Shown piece by piece: positions 1 through 6,059 of a stretch of 23,556 nucleotides of DNA (the first letter of the stretch is position 1; every line of letters begins with the position of its first letter). The position numbers and the translations under genes were made by a program. The DNA comes from a virus, in the IMG/VR virus record IMGVR_UViG_3300030119_000236, positions 1-23,556 of that record; one strand, 5' to 3'. The notes beneath the pieces are model-generated. The model was given only the letters and a program-made list of their open reading frames with translations. It was not told the DNA's origin and made no database searches.

Positions 1-345
1 CTTGGGTTCTGGCATCTGTTCATAGAGTCTTACCATTGCTGGTGCCATCTTCATGGTTACAGTGCCTGCCACTATAAGTAAATCAGCCTGCCTTGGAGAT
101 GATCTTGGAACCAGACCAAACCTATCAAAGTCAAACCTTGACCCCAATAAGGCAGCAAACTCAATGAAACAGCAGGCTGTCCCATACAATAAAGGCCACA
201 ATGAAGACAACCTTGCCCAGTTGTGAAGGTCATCTAGTGACGTTAGGATAATATTTTCTGACAGGTCAGTGGTAACCTGAGGACCAACAGGACCACAGGA
301 GGCTTCCCTTAAATCACGCACTGCTCTTACTGATGGAGTGGTCAT
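1..345 (-). CDS. ndhK: NADH dehydrogenase-like (NDH-1) subunit NdhK, 5' part, cut by window edge
   Basis: The first 115 codons of an NdhK/NuoB-family protein start at 345 and run off the left edge. The family forms the connecting module of photosynthetic NDH-1 and binds the [4Fe-4S] cluster N2 that passes electrons to plastoquinone in cyclic electron flow. Seen here: a short polar N-terminus, [19 protein letters not shown] at 26-44, the cluster-ligating Cys-Cys at 58-59 in [10 protein letters not shown], then [20 protein letters not shown] at 70-89 and [20 protein letters not shown] at 96-115. These blocks match cyanobacterial NdhK as I remember it, with no frameshift. The other two cluster cysteines should lie outside the window. 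Full-length NdhK is about 240 residues, so whether this copy is intact is unknown. It lies downstream of hli and two tiny membrane-protein genes, behind a hairpin terminator. I am confident of the family; that the gene is phage-borne is inferred from the flanking genes. Confidence 0.93.
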   Translation of the reverse strand, partial: MTTPSVRAVRDLREASCGPVGPQVTTDLSENIILTSLDDLHNWARLSSLWPLLYGTACCFIEFAALLGSRFDFDRFGLVPRSSPRQADLLIVAGTVTMKMAPAMVRLYEQMPEPK

Positions 346-366
346 ATCTCTTTTTATCTTATGTAG

Positions 367-391
367 AAAAAAAGGGACCTTTTCAGGCCCC
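367..391 (-). terminator. Rho-independent terminator between the small membrane-protein gene and ndhK
   Basis: On the minus strand, AGGGGCCT-type sequence forms a seven-pair stem (one G-U pair) with AGGTCCC around a GAAA loop, followed by seven T. The stem overlaps the stop codon of the 47-residue gene and ends 22 nt before the ndhK start. Expression of ndhK would therefore need read-through or its own promoter, and no clear promoter is visible in the gap. Confidence 0.75.
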
Positions 392-526
392 TGCTCCCTG
401 ATAAACAGGGGTCATAACACCACCATCAGGTGGCCCATTGTCATCATCATCAGTCTCAACCATCAGTAGCATAAAAAAGAATGGTGTGAGAAAAAAAATA
501 ATAGTTTGTGACCATTCAAAACTCAT
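383..526 (-). CDS. 47-residue single-span membrane protein with acidic, Gly/Pro-rich tail
   Basis: I do not recognise a named family. The predicted protein starts MSFEWSQ, has a very hydrophobic helix of about 16 residues (positions 8-23, [15 protein letters not shown]-like) and then a DDDD run at 26-29 and a Gly/Pro-rich end with VMTPVYQG near the C-terminus. The start ATG overlaps the stop of the gene upstream as ATGA, which argues for translational coupling and a real gene. It ends inside a rho-independent terminator. Its place between hli and ndhK suggests a small thylakoid or membrane-complex subunit, for example a small NDH-1 or photosystem protein, but this is only positional inference. 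Confidence 0.6.
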   Translation of the reverse strand: MSFEWSQTIIFFLTPFFFMLLMVETDDDDNGPPDGGVMTPVYQGAGA

Positions 527-621
527 GACTCTTGACCTTGTGATTGTTCACTGGTAGCACGAGTGGCAGCAACTAAGGGCAAGAGGAGTAATACCGCTGC
601 CACATAAAAACCCCAAGCCAT
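523..621 (-). CDS. 32-residue single-span membrane protein, faintly PsaM-like
   Basis: A tiny gene coupled at both ends: its ATG overlaps the hli stop as TGATG, and its TGA overlaps the next start as ATGA. The protein is MAWG followed by a hydrophobic helix at about 5-19 (FYVAAVLLLLPLVAA), then TRATSEQ and a polar tail. The pattern YVAxVxxLLPxVxAxR followed by an S/T-S/T-E resembles photosystem I subunit PsaM as I remember it. At this length such similarity can arise by chance, so I name it only as a membrane protein. The overlaps on both sides are the main evidence that it is expressed. Confidence 0.55.
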   Translation of the reverse strand: MAWGFYVAAVLLLLPLVAATRATSEQSQGQES

Positions 622-728
622 CACCAGATACCAGGGATGAGTTGACCTGTTGCTGCATAAGATCCCATTGCTGCAATGACTCCAATCATTGCTGCCCAAC
701 CATTGATGCGTTCTGCTTTTTCGTTCAT
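621..728 (-). CDS. hli: High-light-inducible protein (Hli), 35 residues
   Basis: One-helix chlorophyll-binding protein of the Hli/ELIP superfamily. It contains the core EKAERINGWAAMIGVIAAMG (3-22) followed by SYAATGQLIPG, the C-terminal pattern of picocyanobacterial and cyanophage Hlips. The motif Glu and Asn ligands (E6, N9) are present, with Trp where longer Hlips often have Arg. Hlips bind chlorophyll and carotenoid near photosystem II and dissipate excess energy; phage copies are thought to protect photosynthesis during infection. The protein is nearly all core, with only five residues before the motif. An AAGG lies about ten bases before the ATG. It is the first of three coupled small genes. 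Confidence 0.92.
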   Translation of the reverse strand: MNEKAERINGWAAMIGVIAAMGSYAATGQLIPGIW

Positions 729-776
729 TGTTTTATACCTTAGAGAGTTTTTTTAAAAGTTTGATCATTAATTAGA

Positions 777-1010
777 TCAGGCAAGGAAGGTTCCTGCATT
801 GCGAAGAAGACCAAAAAAGAATACATCACCAGTGGATGCATATGAAACCAGTGCTGCAACAAAACCAAGCATTGCAACCCTGCCATTTAACTTCTCAGCC
901 TTTTCATTATGGGTGACATACCCATAACGCTGTGCCTCTGTATCATAGTACATTCTGGGCTCTTTTGCCCACATGTTTGTCTGGCCAAATTCATTAGTTG
1001 TTACAGTCAT
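777..1010 (-). CDS. hli: High-light-inducible protein (Hli), 77 residues, long N-terminus
   Basis: A second Hli with a polar N-terminal extension of about 35 residues before the core EKAEKLNGRVAMLGFVAALV (36-55), which keeps the full ExxNGRxAMxGF chlorophyll-binding motif, then SYASTGDVFFFGLL. The expected location is the thylakoid membrane, next to photosystem II or chlorophyll-synthesis complexes. It has its own strong sigma70-like promoter immediately upstream (TTGACA-17-TATAGT, 1037-1065), consistent with host-polymerase transcription early in infection. The short palindrome TGATC-N8-GATCA just after the stop could form a weak hairpin. The two hli genes differ enough to be separate acquisitions or an old duplication. 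Confidence 0.95.
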   Translation of the reverse strand: MTVTTNEFGQTNMWAKEPRMYYDTEAQRYGYVTHNEKAEKLNGRVAMLGFVAALVSYASTGDVFFFGLLRNAGTFLA

Positions 1011-1036
1011 TTACCTAATGTAATGATTCTTTACAT

Positions 1037-1065
1037 ACTATATATGTTTTCTTAACTTTTGTCAA
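1037..1065 (-). promoter_or_regulatory. Sigma70-type promoter for hli
   Basis: On the minus strand, TTGACA (1065-1060) is followed after exactly 17 nt by TATAGT (1042-1037), 27 nt before the hli ATG at 1010. The -35 box matches the consensus fully and the -10 at five of six positions. It lies across the 3' end of the preceding small gene, so hli can be transcribed independently of pstS. Confidence 0.7.
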
Positions 1066-1279
1066 GCTGTTCGCTTCTTAGACTGGCAACCTCCCTGATC
1101 AGATCATTGTGATCCCTGACCAGTAACATATGTTCATTCTCAAGATCCTCAACACGATATTGAAGTCTCTCTATAAGTTCATAAAGATTCCTACAACGTG
1201 CTATATTTTCCTCTCCCCTATCTGTATTGGTAAAGAACCATTTAAAAAAGTTCTTCTTTTTCTTCTTACTCTTTTTCAT
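1052..1279 (-). CDS. Small Lys-rich coiled-coil protein, unknown function
   Basis: A 75-residue product not assigned to a family. It begins MKKSKKKKKNFFKWFF, a basic amphipathic head that could touch membrane or nucleic acid, then NTDRGEENIARCRNLYEL, and continues as a heptad-like coiled coil (about 30-68, LIERLQYRVEDLENEHMLL and following). An earlier in-frame ATG at 1300 exists. I prefer 1279 because GGAGAG sits 4 nt upstream and the overlap with the pstS stop is then only 14 nt. It would be co-transcribed behind pstS. The poly-Lys stretch comes from an A-rich tract. Confidence 0.65.
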   Translation of the reverse strand: MKKSKKKKKNFFKWFFTNTDRGEENIARCRNLYELIERLQYRVEDLENEHMLLVRDHNDLIREVASLRSEQLDKS

Positions 1280-2234
1280 TAATGCTCTCCACTGCTGCAA
1301 GTGCCTTCAGTCTCACACTCTCAGGCAGGGCAACATATCCCATCCCTTCAGACATACCCTGTGCCTCTTCACTCAACATAAAGTTAAGGGCTTCCTTCAC
1401 TCCAGGTTTTGATTCAGGGTAAGCAAGGATCCAGGTCAGTGAGACAATGGGATAGGATAGTTCACCAGCAGGGTTAGGGTCTGTTCCCCTCATTTTGTCA
1501 TCTAGTTTAATATTAGCAAGACCATAAGCAGAGGATATTGGATTTGCTTTCAGGAAAACACCTGCCTTGTTCTGTAATGAAACCTGTTCCAATCTAGATG
1601 TCATCACATAATTATAGTTCAGATAACCAATAGAACCCTCCCTTTGAAGCATCTGCGCAGCAACACCAGAGTTTCCCTTTGCACCTATACCCACAGGCCA
1701 CTGAACTGTTTTTGCTGCGCCATATTTACTCTTCCATTCAGGAGAGAATGCTGACAATGAGTTGGTGAATCCATAGGTTGTCCCAGCACCATCAGCACGA
1801 TATACAACAGTGATAGGTACATTACCACAACCAAATTCTTTCCAGTTGTGTATCTTGCCCATGAAGACATCAGCAACTTGTGTCTGTGTCATCTTAACAT
1901 CACACCCTGGAACATTGAATGCTGGGACTATGGCACCCCCTGTGACAGGAATATGAATCATACCACCCTCAGGTATCTTTGAGTCCTTTACAGCAGCATC
2001 TGAGGCACCAAAGTCAACTGTCTCCCTTACAAACTGTCTGACACCTGCACCACTACCTACCGCTTGATAGTTGACCTGATTACCAGTCCTGGATGAGAAC
2101 CTAGCAAACCAAGACTGATAAAGTGGTGCTGGGAATGTTGCTCCTGCCCCTGAGATCTTGAAAACATCCTTCTTTTCTCCACAGGATGCAAGAATGGGTG
2201 CTAACAGGGCAGCAGCGAGAAATGCTTTTTTCAT
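1266..2234 (-). CDS. pstS: Phosphate ABC transporter substrate-binding lipoprotein PstS
   Basis: Periplasmic high-affinity phosphate-binding protein of the Pst transporter; phage copies are thought to keep phosphate flowing into the infected cell. From the chosen start the product is 322 residues: a signal peptide MKKAFLAAALLAPILASC with lipobox LASC (lipidated Cys18), then the PstS blocks GAGATFPAPLY (29-39), VGSGAGVRQF (59-68) and DFGASDA (74-80), and a later RADGAGTTYGFTNSLS segment, all of which line the phosphate site in the family. The length is normal. In-frame GTG/ATG starts at 2255/2252 would add a polar leader before the signal peptide and are less likely. PhoB-box-like TTAA repeats lie upstream (2242-2286). 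Confidence 0.95.
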   Translation of the reverse strand: MKKAFLAAALLAPILASCGEKKDVFKISGAGATFPAPLYQSWFARFSSRTGNQVNYQAVGSGAGVRQFVRETVDFGASDAAVKDSKIPEGGMIHIPVTGGAIVPAFNVPGCDVKMTQTQVADVFMGKIHNWKEFGCGNVPITVVYRADGAGTTYGFTNSLSAFSPEWKSKYGAAKTVQWPVGIGAKGNSGVAAQMLQREGSIGYLNYNYVMTSRLEQVSLQNKAGVFLKANPISSAYGLANIKLDDKMRGTDPNPAGELSYPIVSLTWILAYPESKPGVKEALNFMLSEEAQGMSEGMGYVALPESVRLKALAAVESINEKE

Positions 2235-2241
2235 ATTAGGT

Positions 2242-2286
2242 CTTAATGACATCACTATTTTAACATGCTTAATGGGGTTTTAACCA
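2242..2286 (-). promoter_or_regulatory. PhoB-box-like TTAA repeats upstream of pstS
   Basis: Read on the plus strand, CTTAATGA (2242), TTTAACAT (2259), CTTAATGG (2268) and TTTAACCA (2279) resemble the cyanobacterial Pho-box half-site PyTTAAPyPy(T/A). Spacings are 17, 9 and 11 nt, so the 11-nt period is only partly kept. A TAAAAT on the minus strand could act as a -10. Host PhoB control of cyanophage pstS is known from other phages. Here it is an inference from imperfect, AT-rich motifs. Confidence 0.4.
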
Positions 2287-2315
2287 TAAAAAAGGGACCT
2301 CTCGTCAGAGGTCCC
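2287..2315 (-). terminator. Rho-independent terminator after the beta-barrel-like gene
   Basis: On the minus strand a perfect nine-pair stem, GGGACCTCT / AGAGGTCCC (2315-2307 with 2302-2294) around a four-base loop, is followed by a run of six T. It lies between the stop of the secreted-protein gene (2358) and pstS (2234), so pstS probably has its own promoter. Confidence 0.88.
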
Positions 2316-2357
2316 ATACAAGTGTCATGACAACTTGTTATATTATCCTACAACCTA

Positions 2358-2723
2358 TCAGAAGCTGTACTTAAGTCCAAGCTTACCACCCAAACCAAAA
2401 TCATCCTCATCATCAGCAGTCAGGAACGACAGCTCACCATAGACGCCAATGGCATCAGTTACAGGAACGCCAACACCAGCCTTACCAGAGAACTGAGTGT
2501 CAGTGTCCTCTCCATCAACTGCTACAATAGCAGGGCCAGCCTGGACATAGTAGGAAGCAGAACCTGCGGTTCCTTCGTAACCAACGTGAATGTCAGTGGT
2601 TGAACCAGAATAATCATCGCCAACCCAACCAGCATTGGTTTCTACATTTACATATGGACCTGCAACAGCAGCGCCAGCAGACAGGAACAGTGCAGCACCA
2701 GCTGCGAATACAGATTTGATCAT
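2358..2723 (-). CDS. Secreted small beta-barrel (porin-like) protein
   Basis: 121 residues. There is a clear Sec signal peptide (MIKSV, then AAGAALFLSAGAAVA) with likely cleavage after AVA at 19-21, leaving about 100 residues. The mature part alternates short polar and hydrophobic beta-strand-like stretches (for example SYYVQAGPAIVAV, GVYGELSFLTA, LGGKLGLKYSF) separated by Asp/Gly turns, and it ends in Phe, the usual terminal residue of BAM-inserted outer-membrane proteins. I therefore expect a small outer-membrane barrel of perhaps six to eight strands, in the host envelope rather than the virion. It sits between its own promoter region (2832-2865) and a strong terminator, next to pstS. A role in phosphate entry is only positional inference; a surface-exclusion role is also possible. 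Confidence 0.7.
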   Translation of the reverse strand: MIKSVFAAGAALFLSAGAAVAGPYVNVETNAGWVGDDYSGSTTDIHVGYEGTAGSASYYVQAGPAIVAVDGEDTDTQFSGKAGVGVPVTDAIGVYGELSFLTADDEDDFGLGGKLGLKYSF

Positions 2724-2770
2724 AAGAAATTACCTCTTTTTACTTGTGGAATGGTTACCCACAGATGAAA

Positions 2771-2829
2771 GGAACCTCGACTTGGTTCCGTGTTAAGTAT
2801 AACCCTTGCTATTTTTAAGCAAAAGGTTA
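2771..2829 (-). other. Two hairpins in the 5' leader of the porin-like gene
   Basis: The leader of about 100 nt holds two stems. The first (2800-2829) pairs TAACCTTTTGCT with AGCAAGGGTTA (one bulged T, one G-U) around TAAAAAT. The second (2771-2789) pairs GGAACC with GGTTCC around a seven-base loop. Neither is followed by a real T-run, so they look like leader or mRNA-stabilising structures rather than terminators. CTTAA motifs within the first stem also resemble Pho half-sites. Confidence 0.5.
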
Positions 2830-2831
2830 AG

Positions 2832-2839
2832 TATTTATA
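2832..2839 (-). promoter_or_regulatory. T4-type late promoter TATAAATA
   Basis: Exact TATAAATA on the minus strand, the late-promoter box recognised in T4 by gp55-directed polymerase. It lies in the only sizeable intergenic gap between the sugar operon and the porin-like gene, about 109 nt before that ATG. It overlaps the -10 of a sigma70-like candidate. Confidence 0.55.
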
Positions 2840-2865
2840 CTACCATAGATCTGATAATATGTCAA
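2837..2865 (-). promoter_or_regulatory. Sigma70-like promoter candidate overlapping the late promoter
   Basis: TTGACA (2865-2860) and TAGTAT (2842-2837) are separated by 17 nt. The -35 is perfect and contains the TGA stop codon of the upstream glycosyltransferase; the -10 matches four of six. With the overlapping TATAAATA this would give the porin-like gene both early and late expression. Confidence 0.45.
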
Positions 2866-3662
2866 GTTGGTGGGGGTTTCCCACCTGATGGTTCAGCAAC
2901 CCTGCCCAGATATGGGTCATAGTTCATCACCTCATCAATGGACAAACTGGCACCTGTTTGTTGCCAGTAGTTCATCTGACAATCATAGTTCCCTTTGTGA
3001 AATGCGTCAACATGCTCAGGGTGGATACTGGAACCCAGTTCAATGCGATAAAGAAGAAGAGGAACAGCATAGGAGTTGCCTGAATTATAGATAAGGTCAT
3101 CTGCTACTGGTCTTGGTTTAACTCCATTATCTAGTTTGTACTTGTCACCTCTACAGTGTAGATTGATAAGTTTCTTAGCATGGTGTCTGGTGATCAGATA
3201 ACAGGCAGTGGAGAACTCATTCACAAATCTTTTGTGAATCTTTGTGTAAATGTCACCTGTGCAAATGATGGCAATTTGAACCACATCCCAATCATAGGGC
3301 AACTTTGCCACGATGTCCTTCCATGTAAAGTTCCAACACTTTACAGTGTCAAAGGCACAATCATCCTCCATGATAATAGCATATGGAGCATCAGTCTCCT
3401 CATAGAACTTTTTGATTGCTTTGAGGTGTGATGTGGTACAACCCACCTCACCTGGCGACATCATGTCAGGGTATCTTCCTTTAAGGATGTGACCCAAATC
3501 ATCATCCCTGCCATCATATCCAGAGATTCTTTGGTAATTATCAACCTGCCAATACTTAAACTGATCCTCCATGTATTCCCATCTCTCTGGTTGTCCATCA
3601 AGATTGATACAATAGATAGGACCCATTCCTTGAAGTTTATATGCTGCCTTGTTCTTATCCAT
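2862..3662 (-). CDS. Glycosyltransferase family 25 (LPS-type)
   Basis: 266 residues. GT25 enzymes (LgtB/LpsA type) transfer galactose or glucose to lipopolysaccharide from UDP-sugars. Visible motifs: the N-terminal YCINLDGQPERW (17-28), GEVGCTTSHLKAI (71-83), and YAIIMEDDCAFD with EDD at 99-101, the metal/nucleotide-sugar site; a further ADDLIY lies near 188. It is the last gene of the sugar operon and overlaps the fucosyltransferase-like gene by 8 nt. The Pro/Gly-rich C-terminus is short and probably disordered. Its acceptor and sugar cannot be read from sequence. Confidence 0.85.
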   Translation of the reverse strand: MDKNKAAYKLQGMGPIYCINLDGQPERWEYMEDQFKYWQVDNYQRISGYDGRDDDLGHILKGRYPDMMSPGEVGCTTSHLKAIKKFYEETDAPYAIIMEDDCAFDTVKCWNFTWKDIVAKLPYDWDVVQIAIICTGDIYTKIHKRFVNEFSTACYLITRHHAKKLINLHCRGDKYKLDNGVKPRPVADDLIYNSGNSYAVPLLLYRIELGSSIHPEHVDAFHKGNYDCQMNYWQQTGASLSIDEVMNYDPYLGRVAEPSGGKPPPT

Positions 3663-4464
3663 TGATCACCTTCCACCCATGACAATAAAGGTCCTTAGTA
3701 TTTAAGTGTGCATTATTTGGTCCAAACCATTTACTAGGTGCTATCACCCTCTCACCCTGTCCTAACCATGCTCCCCACCAGGAGAATGAGGAGTTAGCAA
3801 TGATATGATCACTACACTGGGTCATCAGATATAGGTCATGATATGGTCCTGCTGCCTCTGAGACAAGGAATCTATCCCCATTGAATAATTGTTGTTTCAT
3901 ACACCACTTAGGATCATCACTAAAGATTATAACCTGCCTTTTTTTATCAATCTTACTCAATGCCCTCTCATAATATTCAAGTGGTAGGTTGTGATGATTG
4001 GCAGAGTTTATAAGAAAATCCCCCCTGCGTATGTGTAAGGCAACAGGATCCTCAAAACAGGAATCCACAATCTCCCTACACTCATCCACAATCTGTTTCT
4101 TAAATGTGAAATGCTGTCTTATCTCATCCTCACAGTGTTGAAAATATTTGTCTGTCTGAAAGAATCCATACAGTGTAAAGTTCACACTGGGATCTGTTGC
4201 AAAGGCATAACTGTTGAATTGAAATCCCTTTTCAGCAAGGACATTCTGTTCCCTCAATAGTCCAATACTATCTGGTTTGATATTAAAACAATCAAACAAT
4301 TCTATCCGTAATTTGTTACCAATACCATCATCAAATACCTCATCATGATTTGGTATCATAAAAGGCACCCCCAGTTTCCTGGCGATGCCTAATGTTGCTG
4401 CATACTGAAACATTTGATTTCCAAGTTGTCCCAGTTTGCCAAGATAATTAAATGCTACAGTCAT
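3655..4464 (-). CDS. GT11 alpha-1,2-fucosyltransferase-like glycosyltransferase
   Basis: 269 residues, close to typical bacterial GT11 length. The family moves L-fucose from GDP-L-fucose to a galactose 2-OH. Motifs visible in order: GQLGNQMFQYA (12-22), the donor-binding HIRRGD (144-149), IIFSDD (179-184), and SSFSWWGAWL (225-234). The start overlaps the upstream stop as ATGA. No GDP-fucose synthesis genes (gmd, fcl) lie in the window, but a GDP-mannose 3,5-epimerase heads the same operon. GDP-L-galactose, the 6-hydroxy analogue of GDP-fucose, is therefore a possible donor (inference). The family call is strong; the substrate is open. Confidence 0.92.
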   Translation of the reverse strand: MTVAFNYLGKLGQLGNQMFQYAATLGIARKLGVPFMIPNHDEVFDDGIGNKLRIELFDCFNIKPDSIGLLREQNVLAEKGFQFNSYAFATDPSVNFTLYGFFQTDKYFQHCEDEIRQHFTFKKQIVDECREIVDSCFEDPVALHIRRGDFLINSANHHNLPLEYYERALSKIDKKRQVIIFSDDPKWCMKQQLFNGDRFLVSEAAGPYHDLYLMTQCSDHIIANSSFSWWGAWLGQGERVIAPSKWFGPNNAHLNTKDLYCHGWKVING

Positions 4465-5426
4465 GAAAGAAGTAGATTACAAATTTCTTTTGTCTTGTTT
4501 ATACCCATGAGGGATTCCTCAAGCAGGATGTCCACCTTAGAATTATAATCCACAAACACCTCATAGTCAACCTGATTCAGAAGACAGTCAATCCAACAAC
4601 TGGATGGATTAGTCACATAATACTTTGAACCAAGAGAGTACAACTGTGATCTATTAATTTTATTGTGAACTAACCAGGCATTATCAACTAAAAACTTATC
4701 CTCTCTTTCAAGAATTTTTGCAAGTTTAGGATGAAGTTTACCACCATTACAGGTTGGATGCCTGACAAAGAAACAGGTTCCCTCTGACAGTTCATCAATA
4801 CTATCCCAGGTCTCCTCTTTCCACTTCTCAGTATAAATTCCTGCCCACTCCCCATTGTTGGTATCAAGTTTGATATCCTGAGAGTTTGGTTTATCAAATC
4901 CATTAGTAAAGAAGAATACCTTACTCCCTTTGATAGGTGGTATCTTTGAATAGAAATGATTTGGTACACCAACATGTAGAATCTTTTGTTTTGGTGTAGT
5001 AATATTTGGATTCAGATAATCCTCTTTGACCCAGGTGATCACATGGTCAGCACTAAAAAAATATTTTGGAAGCCTGGTGAGTGCTTCCTGTGAAATACCA
5101 TGCTGTATGGCAAAGGTTTTACACTTGACCTTAGTACAAAGGTTGAAATCATAATGATGATACTTGTTACTTGTACCAGATGTAACAAGCATGGAGTTGG
5201 CATCCTCTGAGTATTCTATAAGTCTCTTCTCCTCCTTTATATCAAGGGTATAAAACTTTGAATACCTATCCACATACTCATTCACCTTGTATGCCAGGGC
5301 ATCATTACTAAGTTCATCAAAATTTGTGTAAAGAAGAACCTCATGCCCCTCCTCACACATATTTTTAATCATAGGAATCAAGAATCTCAGATGATTCCTA
5401 GTTGTGGTGCATAATATAACTTTCAT
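4461..5426 (-). CDS. Putative GT-B-fold glycosyltransferase / glycerophosphotransferase-like protein
   Basis: 321 residues, not confidently assigned. It opens with a Rossmann-like strand MKVILCTTTRNHLRFL and a helix before HEVLLYTNFDEL, carries CKTFAIQHGISQEALTRLPK, an HG motif typical of CDP-glycerol/UDP-sugar GT-B transferases, then DHVITWVKEDY and QKILHVGVPN. A later segment with FVRHPTCNGGKLHP and YYVTNPSSCWIDCLL matches the HP and NPS/SS pattern of the C-terminal donor-binding half. The stop of the methyltransferase upstream abuts this start (TAATG-type junction at 5426), so the two are probably coupled. Polysaccharide chain extension is likely; the sugar is unknown. Confidence 0.6.
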   Translation of the reverse strand: MKVILCTTTRNHLRFLIPMIKNMCEEGHEVLLYTNFDELSNDALAYKVNEYVDRYSKFYTLDIKEEKRLIEYSEDANSMLVTSGTSNKYHHYDFNLCTKVKCKTFAIQHGISQEALTRLPKYFFSADHVITWVKEDYLNPNITTPKQKILHVGVPNHFYSKIPPIKGSKVFFFTNGFDKPNSQDIKLDTNNGEWAGIYTEKWKEETWDSIDELSEGTCFFVRHPTCNGGKLHPKLAKILEREDKFLVDNAWLVHNKINRSQLYSLGSKYYVTNPSSCWIDCLLNQVDYEVFVDYNSKVDILLEESLMGINKTKEICNLLLS

Positions 5427-6055
5427 TACTTGAATGTAATAGCAAATATAAGATCATCATATCTATTTTTAAGGTGTCTCAGGTCAACACCCCTACCCAC
5501 ATACCTATCACCACCAACCTCTTCCAATTTCTTATCAAGTGCTTCAAAGTCCTCAACCCTTTGCACATCCTCAATAAACAATGTGCCTCCTTCCTTAAGC
5601 ATGGGGAGATAGTATTCAATACACAACTCCTGTGATTCTAAGGTGTGGGGTCCATCATCAAAGATAATATCAAAACCCTCTGGTCTTACCTTTTTAACCT
5701 CTGCTGGTGTGTCCTCATCATAGGCATCACAGTTTGCATACATGAATCTCTTATTGTCCATGATCTCCCAGCATTTTGGATTCATGGTCTCCTGAATGTC
5801 AAGTAGGAGGAGTCTTGATTTGGTGAGATAATCATGCCATAGGATAGCAGAACAACCATAGTTTGTACCCAGTTCTAAGACTGAGACATCCTTATCCTTA
5901 TACTTCTCAAGGTTCTCAACATAGAAGTCACAATAACCATGCTCAGTATCCTTGTCAGTTCCCCAACCACCAAGATGTCTTCCCTGACTATCATACCTAC
6001 CATTGAATCCATTCATGTTATACTTTTCAATGATTTCTACTAATTGATTTTTCAT
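5426..6055 (-). CDS. Class I SAM-dependent methyltransferase
   Basis: 209 residues from the ATG at 6055, 4 nt after the preceding stop; a longer reading from 6151 would overlap the upstream gene by about 90 nt and is unlikely. Motif I is VSVLELGTNYGCSAILW (around 58-74). An acidic ribose-contacting strand follows (LLLLDIQE), then FDIIFDDGPHTLESQ and a LKEGGTLFIEDVQ strand-turn typical of the Rossmann methyltransferase core. The FDDGPHT pattern recalls small-molecule/sugar O-methyltransferases of the MycE/cephalosporin-hydroxylase type. In the operon it probably caps or decorates a sugar. The acceptor is not predictable. Confidence 0.75.
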   Translation of the reverse strand: MKNQLVEIIEKYNMNGFNGRYDSQGRHLGGWGTDKDTEHGYCDFYVENLEKYKDKDVSVLELGTNYGCSAILWHDYLTKSRLLLLDIQETMNPKCWEIMDNKRFMYANCDAYDEDTPAEVKKVRPEGFDIIFDDGPHTLESQELCIEYYLPMLKEGGTLFIEDVQRVEDFEALDKKLEEVGGDRYVGRGVDLRHLKNRYDDLIFAITFK

Positions 6056-6059
6056 AATT

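Noticed and set aside
2862-2885. GGTGGG/CCCACC hairpin at the end of the GT25 gene as a terminator
   Set aside because: It lies in the Pro-rich coding tail and is not followed by a T-run.
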